Counted from the stretch's first letter, positions 29,938 through 39,769 are shown. The stretch: DNA of 64,000 nucleotides from Aurantiochytrium sp. KH105 (GCA_003116975.1 BGKB01000073.1:124001-188000); one strand, 5' to 3'. Program-made: numbers and translations. Notes: generated from the sequence alone by a model not told the origin.

Positions 29938-30215
29938 CGCGCGCCCGCGCGTCTCGATCGCGCTCTGGCGCTCCTTCTCCAGCTCCTCGTCCTCGTCCTT
30001 CTGCTCCTCCTTCTCCTTCTTCTTCGTCACAAACGACGACGAAAACGCGGCCGCGCAGATCCCGTTTGAAAGCGACCGCGCGACCGCCCGCTCGCTCGCA
30101 CGCGCGCAGGCACGCGCAGCGGCAGCGGCGGCGGCGGCGTCCGCTGCGGCGCGTCGCGGCGTCGAGGCCTCGGCGAGGCGGGCGGCGCGGGGAGAGGATA
30201 GATCGAGAGAGGCTG
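29813..30215. promoter_or_regulatory. Shared divergent upstream region (TFIIIC-like / SMS-like)
   Basis: About 400 bp between divergent start codons, with an ACGC microsatellite (29905-29938) and CTC/CTT-rich stretches near 29965-30025. Promoter assignment is by position. Confidence 0.4.
29905..29938. repeat. ACGC microsatellite
   Basis: About eight CGCA units in the spacer between the divergent TFIIIC-like and SMS-like genes. Confidence 0.85.
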
Positions 30216-31400
30216 ATGCTGTCGCTGGACCACCTGGAGAGCCCCTGGGCGCGCTCGCTGCGTATGCGCGGGCTGTGCGTGGGGCTCTTCGTAGGCGTGG
30301 GCGGCATGTACCTGGGGTTCGTCATGATCCTCGTCGCGCACCGCGCGTTCGGAGACAAGTCCTTTGTGGAGCGCGTGGAACACGCCACGGAAGCAGCGGA
30401 AGCAGCGGGCGCAACGGGCAGCGCAACACCAACCGCGCCAACCGCCAGCGACGAACCGGAGTGCATGGCACATCTCATCGACGTCGGGTTCTATGTTGTC
30501 CCGGAGTGGGGCGCGCCCGAATTCCTCGAAGTCTGGGTCCTGGTCGCTGTTCTCATCACCTTGCTTCGCTTCACGTTTAGCTCGGCGCTCACCAGCACAA
30601 TTCTCCGACGTTGGTTCTTCCTCACGGGCGTTCTCTCCGTGTGCAGGGGCTTGGCGCGCGTACTTACGCTACGCCCGCCTACGACAAGCGTCACAGCCTG
30701 CGAGATTCAAGATCAACCAGACGTGAGTGTGTTCTGGGTGGCGCTCAGTTCCTATGCGCGTCAAGCCTCTAATTGCGTCGACGTTGTCTTTGCGCTGCAC
30801 GTTGTGCACCTGACGCTTGCCTCCCTCGTCTGGCTATACTATGTTGAATCCGCGGGTCCACTTGGGGTGAGCGCCAATATTGTCCGTTTCGTTGTCATTC
30901 TCTACTGCTTTGCGGGATACATGCTCGTGTTATCAACACGCGCCCACTACACGGCCGACCTCTTCGTATGGTCATCCTTCACTGCGGCGATATGGGTCAT
31001 GTACCATCATTGGGTGGTGCTGCTCCGACTCGACGCCCTTGGCATGATTGGGTCCGAGTTCCGCTACAGCCGCAAGAACATTTTAGCCGCTTTTGTGCTG
31101 TGGTTCGAGGCCGGTGCGGAGGATCTTTATTTTGCAAGCGCCTTTGAATCTCCCTCGCGGCAGCTCGGAGCCGAGGGGAGCCACCACCTTAGCTTGTATA
31201 GCTCTACCCCGCATCCTTCACAGTTGTCCTTGTCGGACGACCCTGAGTTTGACGAAGGCTTTGATGACGCTGGGCCCCACGTTGTCTTTGATAGCTCCAG
31301 CACGCAGGCCCAGGCAGGACTTTTGCCGTCGCCTAGCTCGGACAGCATGTCGCTGAAGGGTTATGAGTCCTTTGGCAAGCTCGGCCGCCCAGATCGATAG
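30216..31400 (+). CDS. Sphingomyelin-synthase-like (PAP2_C family) membrane enzyme
   Basis: 394 aa, five to six predicted membrane helices. The family transfers a phospho-head group from a phospholipid to ceramide or a related acceptor in Golgi or plasma membrane. Visible signatures: RRWFFLTGVLSVCRG (the family's RR-F-aromatic segment), an aligned CVDVVFALH (residues 187-195) in place of the usual CGDxxFSGHT, and AHYTADL (H244, D248) as in the HYTxD motif. Thus the catalytic His-His-Asp set (H195, H244, D248) is kept while the Gly, Ser and Thr around the first His are changed. Start chosen at ATG 30216, because upstream translation is low-complexity. The C-terminal 80 residues are polar and Ser-rich, probably cytosolic. 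Head-group specificity cannot be read from sequence. Confidence 0.78.
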   Translation: MLSLDHLESPWARSLRMRGLCVGLFVGVGGMYLGFVMILVAHRAFGDKSFVERVEHATEAAEAAGATGSATPTAPTASDEPECMAHLIDVGFYVVPEWGAPEFLEVWVLVAVLITLLRFTFSSALTSTILRRWFFLTGVLSVCRGLARVLTLRPPTTSVTACEIQDQPDVSVFWVALSSYARQASNCVDVVFALHVVHLTLASLVWLYYVESAGPLGVSANIVRFVVILYCFAGYMLVLSTRAHYTADLFVWSSFTAAIWVMYHHWVVLLRLDALGMIGSEFRYSRKNILAAFVLWFEAGAEDLYFASAFESPSRQLGAEGSHHLSLYSSTPHPSQLSLSDDPEFDEGFDDAGPHVVFDSSSTQAQAGLLPSPSSDSMSLKGYESFGKLGRPDR

Positions 31401-31708
31401 ATAGCCAGCCAGCCAGCCAGCCAGCAGGTGGCCTTCTTTCTCTCTGTTCCTCTCTTTCTCCTTGGTTGCAAAAAGGAAACGTTGAAGCTTGCTCTCTGTA
31501 CCATAATTCATAATCGATGCAGCGAGCTGAAAGCGTACATGCGCGTGACTCAGACGACCAAGGAGAAGTTTCCCCAACACACACAAAAAAGAGACACGGA
31601 CACACGCAGAAAGAGAGAGGGATTTGTGGATAAAGACGACCGAATGGATGTATACATACAAGAAACTAAAGACAAAAACAACAACAACATGATTCGCGAA
31701 CGCGCAAA
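31401..31708. other. Convergent 3' spacer with CCAG microsatellite
   Basis: 308 bp between the SMS-like and MDR genes. A CCAG microsatellite (31403-31426) begins right after the SMS-like stop codon. The rest is purine-rich, without a gene. Confidence 0.5.
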
Positions 31709-32728
31709 TTAGACAGACTGCCCCGTTGAGCATGCAACGTTTATAATAAGCTTGCCCCGCGTGTGCTTTGTTGCGAGCTTGTCTACCATAGCACGCATTC
31801 CACGGGGCGTAAACTCGAAGGGGGAGTCTGGATCAAGCACTGGGCGCAGCTTCCCGCTTTGGACAATTTTGGAAATGTAAATGAAATGGTCGTAGTTTGA
31901 GAGGTCAACGCCGTCCACATATGTATATCTTTTGCCTGCGAAGAACGATCGCATAGGAATGCCAACCATGTAGTTGAAGAACTCTACAGGTCCATCCACA
32001 GTATCAGGAACAATGGTGACAAAACGCCCACCACTGGGGTTCAAGACCATCTCACTGTGCTTCCATGCGCTATAGCCCACGCCAAAATCCAAAACGAGGT
32101 CAAAGTTGTACCCTCTGAGCTGTTCCCACCAGTTGCATTTGCTATAGTCAAGCACCTCATCGGCACCAAGGCTCTCCACCATTTCAACGTGCTTGGATGC
32201 CGTCGCGTACACTGTCGCTTTCTTGTACTTGGCCATTTGCACCGCGAGACTGCCAACGCCGCCCGAAGCGTTGAGAATAAGAACTTTCTCACCCTCTTTG
32301 AGATCGCCATACTTGTAAAGACACTGAAAAGCGAGCAAACCACACATGGGAAAGGCGGCTGCGTGCAAATGCGACATATTCTTGGGTTTGCGCACAAAGT
32401 GCATCTCGGGCGCCGAGACATACTCGGCCATTGCGCCGTCGGGAACGATGCCAATTACTGAATCTCCGGGCCGAAACTTCCAGCACCGCTCGCCGACGGC
32501 CTCCACAATCCCGCTCACTTCGGTTCCCAGGATGCGAGGCATCGCCCTCGATTTGACGCTCTTAAAGTCGCCTCGCACTTCGCGGAAATCTCGATACGAG
32601 ACAGACGCTGCCATCACCTTGACGAGAACGTTATCGCTGTCTTTTTCAATAAACGCCCTCGGGAACCTTTGCTCGAGGTCCAACGCCTCTTGCGGCGGGC
32701 CCCACGCATCGTACACGACGGCCTTCAT
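31709..32728 (-). CDS. Medium-chain dehydrogenase/reductase (quinone oxidoreductase-like)
   Basis: 339 aa, full length for the MDR superfamily. Predicted NAD(P)H-dependent reductase of a carbonyl or enone. The N-terminal GroES-like fold shows MPRILGTEVSGIVEAVG, and the Rossmann part has NASGGVGSLAVQMAK, the nucleotide-binding loop, followed by YATASKHVEMVESLGADEVLDY. The zinc-ligand Cys pattern of alcohol dehydrogenases is absent, so it belongs to the zinc-free branch near quinone oxidoreductase and RTN4IP1. Start is the ATG at 32728. It is convergent with the SMS-like gene and divergent from the Sec7 gene. Substrate unknown. Confidence 0.88.
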   Translation of the reverse strand: MKAVVYDAWGPPQEALDLEQRFPRAFIEKDSDNVLVKVMAASVSYRDFREVRGDFKSVKSRAMPRILGTEVSGIVEAVGERCWKFRPGDSVIGIVPDGAMAEYVSAPEMHFVRKPKNMSHLHAAAFPMCGLLAFQCLYKYGDLKEGEKVLILNASGGVGSLAVQMAKYKKATVYATASKHVEMVESLGADEVLDYSKCNWWEQLRGYNFDLVLDFGVGYSAWKHSEMVLNPSGGRFVTIVPDTVDGPVEFFNYMVGIPMRSFFAGKRYTYVDGVDLSNYDHFIYISKIVQSGKLRPVLDPDSPFEFTPRGMRAMVDKLATKHTRGKLIINVACSTGQSV

Positions 32729-33280
32729 GGAGCCCAGCCCCTCCTTCTTTCCCTCCTTTCCCGCCCTCTTACCAATAGGAACACGAAGCGAAGACCTCGC
32801 CTAGACGCGACGTTGCGGGCCTCTGCGCCGCTTCTCGCGCCGCGGCGCTGGCCTCGTGTCCTTCCCTCGACCGGCGTCCAGCGAGCCAGCCAGCCAGCCA
32901 GCGACTTGCACGTCCGTCCGCACGCACGCCAGCGAGCCCGCGACAGACAACTCGGGCGCGTGGCCAAAACGCCGCCCTCGCGCGGGATGCTGTTTTGCAG
33001 GCCTCGCACACATGGACTCCGCGCCACCGATAAGGTGGCGCGCTCATATTACCCGCCTAAAAGTACCCGGCCGCAAGCAGGCAGAGGTTAAGGCGATACA
33101 GATTAACGACGTGTGCACGGGAGAAGCGAAGCGCAGTGAAAGCTCGACTTGCGGCGGGGTATAGCCGACTTGCGGCGGCGCAGAGCAAGTCCCAGGAAAG
33201 GTTCGGAAATGGAGCACTTGCCGGGCGTGTCCGAGGCGCGCAATCCATGATTCTTGTACCCGAGCGAGGAGGACGCGGCG
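32729..33280. promoter_or_regulatory. Shared divergent upstream region (MDR / Sec7)
   Basis: About 550 bp, with a short CCAG run near 32886-32908 and a paired direct repeat 104-136 bp before the Sec7 start (33145-33178). Promoter assignment by position. Confidence 0.4.
33145..33178. repeat. Paired 13-bp direct repeat CGACTTGCGGCGG, 21-bp period
   Basis: Identical copies at 33145-33157 and 33166-33178, centred about two helical turns apart, just upstream of the Sec7-gene start. The core ACTTGCGGCG recurs at 61239-61248. Possible binding site of a dimeric factor. Confidence 0.5.
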
Positions 33281-36200
33281 ATGGACGCTGCGAGCGCGCG
33301 CGCGCCAGGGCGCGGGCGCGAGCCCCCGGGCGCGGGCGCGGGCGGGGCCGGCGGCGCGGAGTACGGCGCGAGCCCTGCGCAGGCCGCAGCCCTGCACGCG
33401 CACGCGGAGGTCCCGGAGCAGACCCGGGGCGCGCTCGCGCCGGGCCCGACGGGAACCTCGACTTCTTCGACAACGACGACGACGACGACGACGACGCCGA
33501 CGGCGAGGCCGACGACGAGGCCAGCGGGAGCTGAAGAAGCAGCGGCAGACACGAATGCGAGCGCAGGTGGCACAGCAGACAATGCTGGAAAGATCCAAGA
33601 CCTAGATGAAAATGAGACTCCAGAGGCGAACATGAAGAAGAGTGGTATTGTAGCAATAGTAGACAAAGATGACGAGAAAGACCACGCGCTGGGAGTCATG
33701 CCGCGTCACGGAGACGAGAATGGCCTTGAGCGGCGGCAGGAACGAACAGCAACAGAATCAACAATGGTTGACATGGATGCCGAAGATGAGCCTTGTGTCG
33801 AGAGCGTGCCAACATCCAGCGATGCGGACACCGACCGACAAGGGCGGCGTTCCAGTGACGCAACCATCATGAGCGAGTCCGAAGAGGAAACGGAGGAAGA
33901 CGTGCAAGCAACCGAGAAATTCTCCGTAGGCAAGGACAAGAAGTCTTACGTAGAACAAGGAGGAAGAACCGAAGGGACGTTAAGCGATCATGCGAGTGGA
34001 GACGGAGCGCAGGCTAACGGCGGTAGCGCCGTGGCCGATGGTTCGCGTCGCGGTAGCAAGTCGCGTTCGAATAGCGGAAGAAGCGCGGGAGCTCCCGCGG
34101 GACCAGCGGCAATAGAACTTCTGGACGCGGTCCTCGAGCAAGAAACGGCGGATGCTGATGCCGGCGCGGGATCGCCAGCGGCTCTCAAGCTCAACTCGCC
34201 TGCAATGTCACAATCAACATTGCGAGAGGTGGACATGGCGTCTGTTCGCACAAGCGAGTCGACCGCCACATTTGCATCCGGGTACAGCGAGTCAACGGAG
34301 GGCGAGCGAACGCCAACGGAATCGACAGTAAAGATCGGCTTTGAAACGGACTCGGCGATGATGAAGCTATTGAGTCGCGGGATTCGGATTTTTAACCTCA
34401 ATCCCAAACGTGGAATTGAGTTTATTCAGGCCAACGATCTTGTGCACCGCGTTCCCAATGATGATGCAGGAAATGCGCGTCGTATTGCCATCTTCCTCCG
34501 GCACACCCGCGGTCTTAACAAGGAGCAAATCGGCAAAGTTCTAGGCGGGGAAAATCCGCAGCAAATTGCCATTCTCAAGTACTACTTTGTCCAGTTCGAT
34601 CTATCCGAGTACGGTCCAACGGTGCGTGGTCTTGAGCGCGCGCTTCGGAGCGTTTTTGAATGTTTCAAGCCGCCGGGCGAGAGTCAGAAGATTGAGCGCA
34701 TCGTTGAGACCTTTGCAGACAAATTCAACGAAGACAACAGAATGATCGGTGCTGAGCCAAATCCAGATGCAGAATTTCTCCCCACCACCACCTTTTTGCT
34801 CTCGTACTCGATCATTTTGCTCAATGTGGACTTGCACAACCCCAATAACCCTCGCAAGATGCTTCGTCGCGAATTCATCTCAAACCTGCGTGGTCTGGAT
34901 GATGGTAAGGATCTTCCGCACGAAGCGTTGTCTGCGCTATACGATCGCATGTCGCGCCACCAGATGCGGCATAAGGTCGACCGCGACGAGGTGGCTGGCG
35001 ACCTTTTCACGCATCCGGATAAGGCTGGTTGGCTGCAAAAGAAGGGACCTACGCGTCTCTCCAAGTGGCGTCCACGTTGGTTCATTCTGAGTGAAAGCAC
35101 TCTCTGGTACTTTAAGCACAGCGAGGACGTCGATCCGCAGGGCTTTATTCCGCTTGAGAATGTTCTTATTCGTACCTGCTTTGACGTTCCCGCGCCTCGA
35201 GGCGCTGCGGCGGCACGATCGTCGGCGGCGGCGCCAAAGACAGGGGTTCCCCAAGCCACAGCCGCCACAGTCTCGACCACGGCGTCCACGCTGCCATCTT
35301 CTCCTATGCCGCCGCGACAGGTCGCGTCAGTCGGTGGAGCGACGGCGGCGGCAACAGCAGGGAAAGCCTCAGTAGCTGCAGCTGGAAACGCAAGCAAAAC
35401 ATCGGGCATTCTTCTATCTGCAACAACATCGGCCTCTTCTTCGACGTCTTCGTCTTCTTCTTCTTCTACTATGTCATCTTCCTCGAAAACGTGCTCCGCC
35501 TCACCAAAGCCTTTCGCCGAGAATGGAGAAAAGGCTTGCACGGGCGATGCCCATCCTCCGACTGCCGGCGTAGGGATTGGCGCTGGCGCTGCCTCCCTCT
35601 TTCCAAGCGGAAGTGGCGCCACGGGCCCAGCGTCCCGGCTGGCCAGACCCCTTTCCATGCCACTTTCGGCTGTCCCGCCCGATCTCATGTACTCTAGCGA
35701 GGACGAGGTCTCAACGCCAGGATCCGCGAAAACAAGCTCCGGGTCCGGGCGTCGACTCGTCTCGCGCAAGTCGGCGACAATGCGCTTCCTCCCGGGATCA
35801 AACCCGAACTCCCCGACAGCCGCTGCCGCCTCATCGGCCTCGAGGCAGACACGATCGCGCAACTTTTGGTTCGAAATGTACATGTGGGACGATCGCCTCA
35901 ACGTCAAGAGCGCACGTCTCTCCAAGCGAACCGGCAACTTTGAGCTCGGTCAGCATCGAACCATTAAGCTCCGCGCCGACTCGCGCCAGGAGATGGAGCA
36001 GTGGGTTGAACTGCTGAATCGCAAGGGCCGATTCTCCCAGAGCCTGCAGGATCTGACCATGCGCGCAAGGTTTGAGCAACAACTTCACCCGCCGCGCTCT
36101 TTTGCCGGCACTCCGGGCCCCAAAACGCCCAACTCTCATGCTCACCGGAAAGGTATGCTCGCCGTTTCCTCGTCGCCATCTGTTCCGACGACGCCACCTA

Positions 36201-36406
36201 TCGCCCCTCGGCTACGCTCGTCTCGTTCAAGCTTTTTCCGCGCCGTTTTTTCTTCTTCGCGGGCGTCCAGTGGAACGGACTCGAGACCATCGTCTCCAAA
36301 CTGCATGTCTCAACCGGGAGACCTAGCTTCTTCCGAGGAGGATCTCCTTGCGGTCAATGAGCATATCAATCGCGCCTCCTCGGTCGCTTCTGCGCCCACT
36401 GTGTAA
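33281..36406 (+). CDS. Sec7-PH ARF guanine-nucleotide exchange factor (cytohesin-like) with split PH domain
   Basis: 1041 aa from the ATG at 33281. It catalyses GDP/GTP exchange on ARF GTPases at membranes. Residues 1-355 are low-complexity and acidic. The Sec7 domain (about 358-560) shows GLNKEQIGKVLGG, the catalytic glutamate loop PPGESQKIERI (near 465) and SIILLNVDLHNPN, all hallmark motifs. A PH domain starts right after (GWLQKKG, about 582) as in cytohesins, but after its fourth strand a Ser/Ala/Thr-rich insertion of about 220 residues intervenes before the remaining strands and C-terminal helix (NFWFEMYMW... EMEQWVELLNRKG, about 857-915). A Ser-rich tail follows. Its end lies 63 bp from the end of the opposing gene. 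Sec7 call is certain. Confidence 0.92.
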   Translation: MDAASARAPGRGREPPGAGAGGAGGAEYGASPAQAAALHAHAEVPEQTRGALAPGPTGTSTSSTTTTTTTTTPTARPTTRPAGAEEAAADTNASAGGTADNAGKIQDLDENETPEANMKKSGIVAIVDKDDEKDHALGVMPRHGDENGLERRQERTATESTMVDMDAEDEPCVESVPTSSDADTDRQGRRSSDATIMSESEEETEEDVQATEKFSVGKDKKSYVEQGGRTEGTLSDHASGDGAQANGGSAVADGSRRGSKSRSNSGRSAGAPAGPAAIELLDAVLEQETADADAGAGSPAALKLNSPAMSQSTLREVDMASVRTSESTATFASGYSESTEGERTPTESTVKIGFETDSAMMKLLSRGIRIFNLNPKRGIEFIQANDLVHRVPNDDAGNARRIAIFLRHTRGLNKEQIGKVLGGENPQQIAILKYYFVQFDLSEYGPTVRGLERALRSVFECFKPPGESQKIERIVETFADKFNEDNRMIGAEPNPDAEFLPTTTFLLSYSIILLNVDLHNPNNPRKMLRREFISNLRGLDDGKDLPHEALSALYDRMSRHQMRHKVDRDEVAGDLFTHPDKAGWLQKKGPTRLSKWRPRWFILSESTLWYFKHSEDVDPQGFIPLENVLIRTCFDVPAPRGAAAARSSAAAPKTGVPQATAATVSTTASTLPSSPMPPRQVASVGGATAAATAGKASVAAAGNASKTSGILLSATTSASSSTSSSSSSSTMSSSSKTCSASPKPFAENGEKACTGDAHPPTAGVGIGAGAASLFPSGSGATGPASRLARPLSMPLSAVPPDLMYSSEDEVSTPGSAKTSSGSGRRLVSRKSATMRFLPGSNPNSPTAAAASSASRQTRSRNFWFEMYMWDDRLNVKSARLSKRTGNFELGQHRTIKLRADSRQEMEQWVELLNRKGRFSQSLQDLTMRARFEQQLHPPRSFAGTPGPKTPNSHAHRKGMLAVSSSPSVPTTPPIAPRLRSSRSSFFRAVFSSSRASSGTDSRPSSPNCMSQPGDLASSEEDLLAVNEHINRASSVASAPTV

Positions 36407-36469
36407 ACGTTTTCGTCCTCATCGATCATTCTTTGCAAAGAACATTATTTTCTTTCCTACATTGCTTGT

Positions 36470-39439
36470 CTATTTGGTGCCCTGCGCCCGATGAAAGTAT
36501 ACGAATTTCCAAAAAACGTGGGTCTCGTCAATACGACGTCGGTCTTGCCGAGCTTGTGCTCGGTACGAGGTGGCCCTTGCATGATAGGTTTCTTCTACGA
36601 TTTGCAAGCTCTGTGTTAGCCAAGGCGTAGCACGCACCGCCTCCAACACAACACGTGGGTTAGACTTCGCCAGAGTCGAAATGAATAACGCCCAATCCTC
36701 GAAATACAGCGCAACTTCCTCGGGCCGTCGCACAATTAGCCGCGTAGCCTGTGCACAATCCGCAAGGTATTGCGCCGCGTGCAGCCAGTTGCGCAAAAGT
36801 CGCGCAATCTGAACGCCGTGAAGCCACCCTACACTTGCGTCGTCGTGCATTGCAAAGACGGCTTTAAGCACAAGCTCGCTCTTTGTGCGCGTCCAGACAT
36901 CTTGCACCCACGTGATGGCATCCAAGTCTAAAATACGGCCTGGTGCTGAAGGACATAGGATGCTGCGTCCCACTCGGGATCTCCGCATTGGTACCGAAGC
37001 CGATGCGGGTCGACGAGGCTGCTGATGCTCGGAGCTCTCGTGCAACGGCAAGGCAGACGGACTTGCTGCTCCGCTTTCAGGCTTTTGCTCCGCCTTGCGC
37101 CACGGAATCTGCAAGGCCATGGTAGCATGTACAAGCAGATCCCGCATTCTCCCTGGCGGCCCGCAGAGATGAAGAGATAGGAAAAAGAGTGTGGATTGTG
37201 CGCCTGATAGCGCAGGTCGCAACGCTTCCCGAGCAGCCACAAACGAAGACGACATTCGCTTTGACGTGACTGTACGAGAATGATGCACTTCGCGAATGCA
37301 CTTGGCTGCGGCCTGCTCCGCCTCCGCCGAACACACTGCGAAAACGACAAATGTTCGAGGACCGGCCTCAATCTCGAACCGATACATATCAATCAAGGCG
37401 ATATCCCTCGTATCGTCGGCGACGTCACGAGTGACCTCGTCCGATTTATCGACCGTCTCGTCAGACGATGCGCTGCAAGAGGGAGCCGCACCGGAGGCGA
37501 AGAGGTGGAGCCTAAACGAAGATGCTTCATCCACGATATGAACACGTTGGACCCATTTGTCAGATCCTCGTCGAATATGAGAAATCCGCACAGTGACGAA
37601 GGCGAGATGAATGAGTGCTCTTTGGATGATGCGAGTGGCTACCTGCTCCGCACACGACATCTTGCCTTCAGTGAGTGGCGACCCCACGCACACTACGTTT
37701 AAATTCCCGGTCCTGTGCATGTCAAGCGCGCGGTCGACGTACTTGTGGCACGAGCGCGGCGAGCCATCTTTTCGAGGTCGCATCAGGCAGTCCTCAAATT
37801 TGAATCGTGTCGACTGTCCCGATTCGTGTTTCACGACAAGTCGATCGTTTTCAACTAACTCTGCGTTCAATTGTTGAACACTCGCTCTCTTTGTCTCTGT
37901 TTGAATAACGACTTTGATAGGCCCACTTGGCGCGGGAGGTTTCGCGCGTGCCGTGGTTGTCGAGGTGAGAGCAGCGCTGTTCTCGCAAGAAACCTCTGTG
38001 CAGCTTAGCACGCCGTCCCGATGCAGTAGAACCGCCTTGCCATCTGCCTTCACGCAAACACTTTGCGCAGGAAGACAATCAAATTCGAGAGCCCATGGCC
38101 CATCGACGCACACGCTCTCGTTTCCAAGACGCAATGGTTCTCCCGTTGTGGGATCAAAAGTCACATTGTGCAGGGCGTAGACGACTGCAGAAACCCCTAA
38201 GCTTGTATCATGTGTTGAACTCACCGCAAAGGCCGACACATTGTTATCTTTGCAGAGGTCCGAAGTTCTTGGAAGCTTTTGCAAGCAGCCTGGCTCGAGA
38301 AAACTCATGAAGCTGTCCAGTACAAGATCTAACGTCCCAGCAAAAACATCGTAGACGCACAATTTCCCCGTGGCATGAGCAACCATAAGACGCCCGTCAT
38401 TTAACGCGTGAATATCGATCGCAGTCCGAGCCAAGTCAGGAATGAGCACTCGTTCGTAAGATCGCAGCACTGGATTGTGACCTGGGAAAGCTTGATTGAC
38501 ACGGTCTCCAGGTAAAGTTTTCACCTCCATACGGGTGTCTGCTCGCGCGTCCAGAACAAAAATTTCCCCGCTTCGAGGGCTCACTGCCACCGCGCGCGGA
38601 TTTTGAAGACGCGCAAGTAGAACACATGGAGGGAGTTTGCGCCGTACAAGGAGGAGTTGTCCGAAGGACTCGCCATGGTTATCTATGTCTGGCCCTTTGC
38701 AGACTACAAAGACTTCGTCATCACTAGAAGCATCCACTGCAACAGGCTTGCCAATATTTTGCGCCCACGAAACAAGTTGAATTCCAGTTCCGGAGGTGTT
38801 AGTGAGAGCTTCCCCTACTGCCTCTTGGCTTGCGCAGGCCCAAAAGACACGCTTCTTTCCGATGCATAAGGAAAGAGACGCTCGATCTTTGTCCTTTGTG
38901 GAATCTTTTTCTTCGTGCGTAGAGACGATGCGACAACATGGGTCGCGGGGCGTACAATACGCCTTGGTACCAAGCTCGCTCAGCCTGCGTAGACTTGTCT
39001 CCAATTCAGGAGCAGGACTCGTTTTGGGCACTTCGCTTTCGCGAGCGAGCGCAAGAATTTGCTCGCCGCGACTGCTTCGTCTCGATAAGCTTGACCTCAG
39101 GCTATTGCTGCTGCCGCTACGAGCACCAAGGCTTCTGCTCCTGCTTCTGCTTCTGTTTTTGCTTTTGCTTTCAACTCTGCTTCTACTCCTGCTCCTGCTC
39201 CTGCCCCTGCCTAGATTCCTGCTTTTGCTTTTACTTTTGCAGCTTGACAGATTCCGGCTCCTGCTACGTCCCTTTAGCTTGCTTGGCCTTCGAGGAGTGG
39301 GCGCGTGCGGTGAAGGCGCAGCGTCCATCTTTCTCAGACCGTAGACTCTTCCCCACGTCGCACCTCCCGGTTTACGTCTACACTTTACGACACGTCTCGA
39401 GGTTCTCCCTGCCTTCTTGGCGGTGCTCGGCGGTCCCAT
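36470..39439 (-). CDS. RS-rich protein with propeller-like region and degenerate kinesin-like domain
   Basis: 989 aa from the ATG at 39439. Residues about 47-127 are an Arg/Ser/Lys-rich repeat resembling an RS domain. Residues 147-414 contain strand-rich units (NPRAVAVSPRSGEIFVLDAR, ALNDGRLMVAHATGKLCVYD) suggestive of an NHL or WD-type propeller. From about 505 the order of motifs follows a kinesin motor: IKVVIQTE (like the first strand VVVRxRP), FKFEDCL (FxFDxVF), LNVVCVGSPLTEGKM in the P-loop place, RIIQRALIHL (GIIPRA..LF), VTVRISHIR, and HHSRTVTSKRMSSS in the switch-I place (RxVAxTxMNxxSSRSH). P-loop and switch residues are altered, so motor activity is unlikely. The C-terminal 150 residues are helical and unrecognised. 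The kinesin relation is inferred. Confidence 0.6.
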   Translation of the reverse strand: MGPPSTAKKAGRTSRRVVKCRRKPGGATWGRVYGLRKMDAAPSPHAPTPRRPSKLKGRSRSRNLSSCKSKSKSRNLGRGRSRSRSRSRVESKSKNRSRSRSRSLGARSGSSNSLRSSLSRRSSRGEQILALARESEVPKTSPAPELETSLRRLSELGTKAYCTPRDPCCRIVSTHEEKDSTKDKDRASLSLCIGKKRVFWACASQEAVGEALTNTSGTGIQLVSWAQNIGKPVAVDASSDDEVFVVCKGPDIDNHGESFGQLLLVRRKLPPCVLLARLQNPRAVAVSPRSGEIFVLDARADTRMEVKTLPGDRVNQAFPGHNPVLRSYERVLIPDLARTAIDIHALNDGRLMVAHATGKLCVYDVFAGTLDLVLDSFMSFLEPGCLQKLPRTSDLCKDNNVSAFAVSSTHDTSLGVSAVVYALHNVTFDPTTGEPLRLGNESVCVDGPWALEFDCLPAQSVCVKADGKAVLLHRDGVLSCTEVSCENSAALTSTTTARAKPPAPSGPIKVVIQTETKRASVQQLNAELVENDRLVVKHESGQSTRFKFEDCLMRPRKDGSPRSCHKYVDRALDMHRTGNLNVVCVGSPLTEGKMSCAEQVATRIIQRALIHLAFVTVRISHIRRGSDKWVQRVHIVDEASSFRLHLFASGAAPSCSASSDETVDKSDEVTRDVADDTRDIALIDMYRFEIEAGPRTFVVFAVCSAEAEQAAAKCIREVHHSRTVTSKRMSSSFVAAREALRPALSGAQSTLFFLSLHLCGPPGRMRDLLVHATMALQIPWRKAEQKPESGAASPSALPLHESSEHQQPRRPASASVPMRRSRVGRSILCPSAPGRILDLDAITWVQDVWTRTKSELVLKAVFAMHDDASVGWLHGVQIARLLRNWLHAAQYLADCAQATRLIVRRPEEVALYFEDWALFISTLAKSNPRVVLEAVRATPWLTQSLQIVEETYHARATSYRAQARQDRRRIDETHVFWKFVYFHRAQGTK

Positions 39440-39769
39440 CCCTCTCCTTTCCTCTCTTCTCCTGTTGTCTCCCACTCTTGGATGTCCTTTCACGCGCGGG
39501 CGCCATGATGTTCTCGTCGGCGCGGTAGTACACACTTTTTTCTTACTTTTTTTTTGTGGCGAGTTCGAGTAAAACGGGTGTGTACTTTTGAACGTTGACG
39601 CAGTATCGGCCGCTACCAGTCAGAGAGAGAGGGGGTGGGGGTGAGGAAGAAGTTGTCAACGGCGATGGCATAAGCACAGCGCAAAGGCAAGTCGGCGAAT
39701 CTGACTCATAGCATCGCAAGCATCAACCGAGGCGCGGAGGAGAGACGACGAGCGCATTTGTTGGCAAGC
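39440..39769. promoter_or_regulatory. Shared divergent upstream region
   Basis: 330 bp between divergent starts, with a T-rich run near 39538-39554 and a G-rich stretch near 39630-39642. No TATA box seen. Confidence 0.35.

Noticed and set aside
29253-30215. Upstream extension of the SMS-like frame (715 codons in total)
   Set aside because: It runs antisense through the first part of the TFIIIC-like gene and the Arg-rich spacer; the protein begins sensibly at the ATG at 30216.
29813-30478. Upstream extension of the TFIIIC-like frame
   Set aside because: Translation is Arg/Ala low-complexity and crosses the microsatellite and the start of the divergent gene.
34684-35937. 417-codon minus-strand frame
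   Set aside because: Shadow of the Sec7/PH gene's low-complexity insert.
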